DNA from: Nitrospira sp.
Lineage (GTDB): Bacteria > Nitrospirota > Nitrospiria > Nitrospirales > Nitrospiraceae
NCBI GenBank assembly: GCA_022226935.1
Contig: CP092081.1
Span: forward strand, 1,331,525-1,382,285
Length of the DNA stretch: 50,761 nt
Direction of reading: 5' to 3'
Under the pieces are notes generated by a model. It was not told the DNA's origin. It saw only the letters and a list, made by a program, of their open reading frames with translations, and did no database searches. Positions within the stretch are counted from its first letter, which is position 1, and every line of letters starts with the position of its first letter. Below are positions 46,581 to 50,761 of the stretch, piece by piece. The translations under genes were made by a program, and so were the position numbers.

Positions 46581-48974
46581 ATGAGCTTCACTCCGCTCAA
46601 AGATCGGCTGAACGGGCTCCCCTTGGTATTGGCCGGTCCGATCGTTCGACGAGTTGAACCGACCGGCGCGACCGTATGGGTGGCGTTGCGACGGCAACGG
46701 CGCATCAAACTGGACGTCTACGAGGGGGAGACGCCCGGCAGTCCTGTGGTAGCGAGCGGCGAGCGCGAGACATTGCCGGTCGGCGCCAATCTCCACATCG
46801 CCTGCATCACAGCGAAGCCCGGTACCCCCTTCACAGCCGGAACAACGTACCAATACAACCTCACGTTCGATCACAGCGGCGGGAGCGACGACATTCCCAG
46901 CGGCGGCGACCTGTTTGCCCCGCGCATCGTCGCCGCCACATCCGACGAGGCCAGGGCTAAGCTGACCTATGCGAACGACGGCGGCCCTTCGCGACCGAGC
47001 TTCCTGTTGCCACCCGCTTCACTCGATGATCTGCGCCTGCTCCACGGCTCTTGTCGCAAGATCGCAGGCGAACACAGCGATGCCCTCGAAGCGGCCGACC
47101 ACATTCTCCGGCAAGCGTTCCGAGGCAACGGCCATCGCCCCCATATGCTTTTTCTGACCGGCGACAACATTTACAACGACGGGTGTGAACGGGCCTGTTT
47201 CGAGGTGGTGCTCGAGGCAGCTTCGACTCTCCTCGGCTGGGATGAAACCATGCCGGGCGTCGACAAAAAACTCAGCGCGATGTCCGGCGTCCGATGGGAG
47301 TACGCGCTCGATGATGCCGGGCTCAGCAACACCGGTCCTTGGCCTTCTCTTCGGCATCTCTTCGGCATGGGAGAGTCGTTAGCCCTTCACCTCCTCGCAT
47401 TCGCCGACAATCTGTGGCCAGACGATCTCGATTATCAGCGAAAAACTTTCGACTTCCGGGGCACGCTCCCGGCCGTGCGCCGTGCGTTCGCCAACATCGC
47501 GACCTATATGATTTTCGACGATCACGAATTTTCCAACAGTTGGAATCTCACGGCAGATTGGGTGGAATCGGTCCTGGCGAAACCGATGGGACGACGGGTC
47601 TTCCAAGATGCGTTAACCGCCTATGCGCTCTGCCAGGGATGGGGCAACCAGCCGGAACGATACGAGAGTGGTCCGGGGCTGAGGCTGCTGACCGCCGTCA
47701 CGGACTGGTCGCAAGCAGAACGGGCGGGAACTGTGTCTCCTCCGGATCCCCTCGCTCGCCTCATCAAGCACCTGGGGCTACCCGGCGAGGAGGATTTCAA
47801 GAGCGGGCGTGATTGGGCCCGCTTTCACGGTCCCGATGTCGTACGATGGGATTACACCGTCCCCTGCCCCGGCCTCAGCATCATCGTGCTCGACACCTAC
47901 ATGTGGCGGTCGTACCCGGACAAGTTCAGGAACGCCAGCATTCTCTCCGAAGGCGGCCTCCGGGAGCAGATTGACCTGGCGACCTACCCCGAAACGGAAT
48001 GCTCCTTGATTGTGGTGTCGAATGTCGCCATCGAACTGCCCGGGATCAGTACGGGGGAGTTGGTGGCCAGCGAATGGCACTCCGGCGTGGTCCGCCTCAT
48101 TCTGTGGTTGCATCCCATTTTTCTCCTGCTTCAGCTGCTCCGCCTGGCGATAAAGCTGCTGACGCTCTTTCAACTGCAGATCCCATCGCTGTTCTCCTTT
48201 CTCCGGCTGCAGGACTATGGGCCGGAATATGGCGCCTCGTATGAACCGCAAACCAGAGGGTTCGAACAGCTGATGGCGCATGCCGTACACCGTGCGCCTC
48301 ACGTCGTCGGTGGAAAACGCCAGACCCGTGTCGTCATTTTATCGGGGGATGTCCATCGCAGTTTCTGCATGCGCATGCAGTATTGGAGCCGAACCCCTTT
48401 CGGGGTGACGGCAGATCCGGTTGAAGGCGTCGTGGCGCAATTGGTCAGCAGTCCCTGCAAGTGGGTCAACCCCACCGTCGTGCCGCTCAAAGACGACCGT
48501 GTGCGGCACTGGGCGGGGTGGAAAGACAAACCCACGCTGACATGGATCTCCGAACCCAAGACCTCGCCGTGGCGGTTTAAACAAAGCCCCTGGATGATGG
48601 AATACCAACCGGGCGCGCATGAACCCACAATGAACCCCGCCCCCGAGTGGCGCTATTCGCTCGAACCGGTCGCCCCTGATCGCAAGGCTGACCATCCCCC
48701 GTTCGTCATACCGGACCGCGCCAACCCGACATTGGATGATCAATTGAATGAAATGGCGTTGGTCTCGCCCGAGACGCTCTGGACAGTGGAAAAGTCTCAC
48801 GTGATCAAGGCCAACAACATCGGGGACGTGACCTTCGAATGGACCGCGGACAATAAAGCGGTCGTGCAGAACGTATGGTGGCGAGGCCGCCCCACGGTCG
48901 ATCCTAGTTGGACCGTCAACCGGTTCGTCGTGTCGATGGAACCGCAAACCACACCACCGGCACTCCCTACGTAA
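46581..48974 (+). CDS. PhoD-like metallophosphatase with internal hydrophobic segment
   Basis: A 797-residue protein. An N-terminal beta-sandwich (LAGPIVRRVEPTGATVWVAL) precedes a PhoD-like metallophosphatase core: LLHGSCRK (about 152), TGDNIYNDG (about 193), FDDHEFSNSW (about 313), LSGDVHRSF (about 588). No Tat or Sec signal is seen, unlike secreted PhoD. A hydrophobic stretch (LILWLHPIFLLLQLLRLAIK, about residues 503-533) inserted in the catalytic domain may contact a membrane. It is 2 bp from the DUF6603-type gene. Confidence 0.88.
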   Translation: MSFTPLKDRLNGLPLVLAGPIVRRVEPTGATVWVALRRQRRIKLDVYEGETPGSPVVASGERETLPVGANLHIACITAKPGTPFTAGTTYQYNLTFDHSGGSDDIPSGGDLFAPRIVAATSDEARAKLTYANDGGPSRPSFLLPPASLDDLRLLHGSCRKIAGEHSDALEAADHILRQAFRGNGHRPHMLFLTGDNIYNDGCERACFEVVLEAASTLLGWDETMPGVDKKLSAMSGVRWEYALDDAGLSNTGPWPSLRHLFGMGESLALHLLAFADNLWPDDLDYQRKTFDFRGTLPAVRRAFANIATYMIFDDHEFSNSWNLTADWVESVLAKPMGRRVFQDALTAYALCQGWGNQPERYESGPGLRLLTAVTDWSQAERAGTVSPPDPLARLIKHLGLPGEEDFKSGRDWARFHGPDVVRWDYTVPCPGLSIIVLDTYMWRSYPDKFRNASILSEGGLREQIDLATYPETECSLIVVSNVAIELPGISTGELVASEWHSGVVRLILWLHPIFLLLQLLRLAIKLLTLFQLQIPSLFSFLRLQDYGPEYGASYEPQTRGFEQLMAHAVHRAPHVVGGKRQTRVVILSGDVHRSFCMRMQYWSRTPFGVTADPVEGVVAQLVSSPCKWVNPTVVPLKDDRVRHWAGWKDKPTLTWISEPKTSPWRFKQSPWMMEYQPGAHEPTMNPAPEWRYSLEPVAPDRKADHPPFVIPDRANPTLDDQLNEMALVSPETLWTVEKSHVIKANNIGDVTFEWTADNKAVVQNVWWRGRPTVDPSWTVNRFVVSMEPQTTPPALPT

Positions 48975-48976
48975 CC

Positions 48977-50761
48977 ATGGCCAAGACAGCTTCCATACTC
49001 GATCGTGTGATTGTCCTCCTGACGCCCCTCCGGCTCGCCGGCGAACACGAAGAGTATCTGCGCAATCTCGCCTCGGCGGTCGGGTGGGATCTTGACGAAG
49101 TTGTCGGGTTCGATGCCGCAGCGGCAGCGGCGGACCTTCGGATCATCTCCGAGGGCATCGAGGCCATCACGCAACATGTGGCCAATCCCCCCGAGACGCT
49201 GTCGGCATTCGTCGCGGCCCTCGACCAGGCGCGCCGAACCTTTGACGCCATACGCAATCTTGGCCGGATCCTCGGCGGCGCCGATTCCACTCACCTCGAC
49301 GATTTCGCCAAAGCGCTCCTCGAAGCCCTGGTCATCGCCCACTGGTTCCAGCTCTCGCCGACCAGTTTCGTGATCGCCGAGTTGCTCGGGCTGGTAGTCT
49401 CGCCGGCCGACGGGCCTCTCCTTCCGGCGATCCATGACGGCAGCAAACTCATCCGCGAAGAACATCGACGGGGCCAACTGCGGTTCGACCGCATCGGGCC
49501 GCTCCTGCGTGATCCGGTGCAAGCGCTGGAACAGGAATACTTCAGCGAAGACGCATTAGCGACGGTCGCCGGCGCTCATCGAGCGGCCGACACACTCTTC
49601 CCGCGACTCGCCCGCCTCTGCCAGTTCCTCGGCATCAGCGCGCGGTATGGCTTCAACCCTGCCGGGCCGGTTACGGGTGGGGCGGCGGCCATCGATCGAC
49701 TCGCGCACATGCTGTCGATGTACGTGTCTCCGCATGACGGAGACCTGTACGGCATGACGCTCGCCCTCTCCTCGGCGGACCGGGGGAGACGCGGGCTTCT
49801 CGTGCGGCCGTTCGGCGCGATCACCTTTCAAGGGCGCGTGGGCGAGTGGCGCCTTCAAGCGGCAACCAGCGGCTCGATGCGCGGACTGTTGGTTGGATCC
49901 GACCATATCGAAACATCCGGCGGCGAGACGTGGAACCTGTCACTCACCGCCGAACCGGACACAGAGATGCAGCCTCCGCAATCCACCGTCGGCGGCGCGA
50001 GCGGAACAGGGTTCACCTTCGGCACACTGCGACTCGCCGGCGAACTGCACATCGGCACGACCACTCGTGATGCCTCGATTGAACTGTTCGTCAAACAGGC
50101 GCGTCTGGCCCTCTCCGGTTCCGACGGCGACAATTTCCTGGCACGTGTGCTTCCGGCTCAAGGACTTTCCACCGACCTTGATTTCACCATCGGCTGGTCC
50201 AGCCGCACCGGTACGCATTTCGGTGGACATGCGGGGCTCGAGGCGAGATGGCCGCTCAATCGCTCCATCGGACCGATCACCCTCGGCGCGCTTCGGCTCG
50301 GTATTGCCACGGAAGAGGAGGGAATTACCGCTCGGGCGATGTTCGATCCGGGCTTGGCGATCGGTCCTGTCACGATTCAGATCGAAGGCATCGGTCTGTC
50401 CGCGCGACTTGGTTTCCCCGAATCAGGAGGTAACCTGGGAGTTGCCGATCTGGCCCTCGGCTTCCAACCTCCGACCGGCCTCGGCCTCGCGCTTACGACG
50501 GCAGGCGTGACCGGCGGCGGCTTCTTGGGCTTCGATCCGCAACGGGCCGAATACAGCGGCATGCTGCAGTTGGAGCTGGCCGAGACGATCGCCCTCAAAG
50601 CCCTGGGCCTGCTGACCACTAGATTACCGGACGGCAGCAAGGGCTACTCGCTGATAATTTTGCTGACCGCCGAAGGCTTCGCGCCGATCCCCGTCGGCTT
50701 GGGCTTCACGTTGACCGGCATCGGCGGCTTGGTCGCCCTGCACCGCACCGTCCGCACCGAT
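48977..50761 (+). CDS. Giant DUF6603-type protein (partial, C-terminus outside window)
   Basis: The first 595 codons of an uninterrupted frame. Residues 1-215 are mostly helical (LRNLASAVGWDLDEVVGFDA; SPTSFVIAELLGLVV). From about 240 onward it is beta-rich with repeated short strands such as GPITLGALRLGI and GPVTIQIEGIGLSARLGFP. The end shows VTGGGFLGFDPQRAEYSGML, LLTTRLPDGSKGYSLIILL and GFTLTGIGGLVALHRT, which I associate with DUF6603. There is no signal peptide. It is directly coupled to the PhoD-like gene (2-bp gap), so the pair probably works together. Function unknown. Confidence 0.75.
   Translation, partial: MAKTASILDRVIVLLTPLRLAGEHEEYLRNLASAVGWDLDEVVGFDAAAAAADLRIISEGIEAITQHVANPPETLSAFVAALDQARRTFDAIRNLGRILGGADSTHLDDFAKALLEALVIAHWFQLSPTSFVIAELLGLVVSPADGPLLPAIHDGSKLIREEHRRGQLRFDRIGPLLRDPVQALEQEYFSEDALATVAGAHRAADTLFPRLARLCQFLGISARYGFNPAGPVTGGAAAIDRLAHMLSMYVSPHDGDLYGMTLALSSADRGRRGLLVRPFGAITFQGRVGEWRLQAATSGSMRGLLVGSDHIETSGGETWNLSLTAEPDTEMQPPQSTVGGASGTGFTFGTLRLAGELHIGTTTRDASIELFVKQARLALSGSDGDNFLARVLPAQGLSTDLDFTIGWSSRTGTHFGGHAGLEARWPLNRSIGPITLGALRLGIATEEEGITARAMFDPGLAIGPVTIQIEGIGLSARLGFPESGGNLGVADLALGFQPPTGLGLALTTAGVTGGGFLGFDPQRAEYSGMLQLELAETIALKALGLLTTRLPDGSKGYSLIILLTAEGFAPIPVGLGFTLTGIGGLVALHRTVRTD

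Noticed and set aside
48797..49522. Minus-strand ORF of 241 codons
   Set aside because: It spans the PhoD/DUF6603 junction on the opposite strand; the plus-strand frames carry clear family motifs.

Overview
The gene content and style suggest a chromosomal piece of a Nitrospira-like bacterium (phylum Nitrospirota). This is an inference from the XrtA/PEP-CTERM-type exopolysaccharide genes, GatCAB amidotransferase genes interleaved with panD, a DUF3015 lipoprotein and a GC-rich housekeeping backbone. No rRNA or tRNA is present to confirm it.

Layout. (1) About 1-10.0 kb is an exopolysaccharide (EPS) locus, visibly A+T-richer than the rest. On the minus strand, in transcription order, it holds two tandem Wza/GfcE-like export proteins, an outer-membrane beta-barrel, a Wzc/GumC-type BY-kinase, an EpsB-type sugar-phosphate transferase and an XrtA-type polysaccharide deacetylase, then (beyond a ~490-bp gap) an ABC-2 permease and the start of its ATPase, cut by the window edge. 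A divergent LuxR-type regulator (9407-10018) faces away from the operon. (2) About 10.2-13.1 kb holds a two-gene phosphonate module: PEP mutase fused to a nucleotidyltransferase, then phosphonopyruvate decarboxylase. (3) About 13.6-30.1 kb is mainly a long minus-strand run of housekeeping genes: DUF502, glmU, glmS, gatC, panD, gatA, DUF948, YtxH, gatB, eno, ftsB-like, era, mgtE, recO, DUF971, a lipoprotein and glgA. A 120-bp palindromic element lies between gatC and glmS. (4) About 30.2-39 kb is a plus-strand run: tmk, holB, metG, an exported protein, ftsH, a CDF metal exporter and a COG0523 GTPase. (5) About 39-45.5 kb is an accessory segment: PAP2 phosphatase, a HicBA-like toxin-antitoxin pair, a compact four-gene operon (methyltransferase, DUF3626, NUDIX, nitrilase), an unknown gene, and a broken adenylate-kinase/FlaR-like gene carrying two short tandem duplications. 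(6) About 45.8-50.8 kb has a DUF3015 lipoprotein, then a large PhoD-like phosphatase coupled to the first 595 codons of a giant DUF6603-type protein cut by the window edge.

How they work together. The EPS genes form a lipid-linked sugar initiation, chain-length control and export machine with a candidate regulator alongside. GlmS and GlmU supply UDP-GlcNAc for the envelope. GatCAB serves indirect aminoacylation, and Tmk, HolB, RecO and Era cover DNA and ribosome functions. The best candidates for something undescribed are the PhoD/DUF6603 pair, the methyltransferase/DUF3626/NUDIX/nitrilase operon, the phosphonate pair beside the EPS locus, and a G9 homopolymer in the signal peptide of an EPS export lipoprotein that could act as a phase-variable switch.
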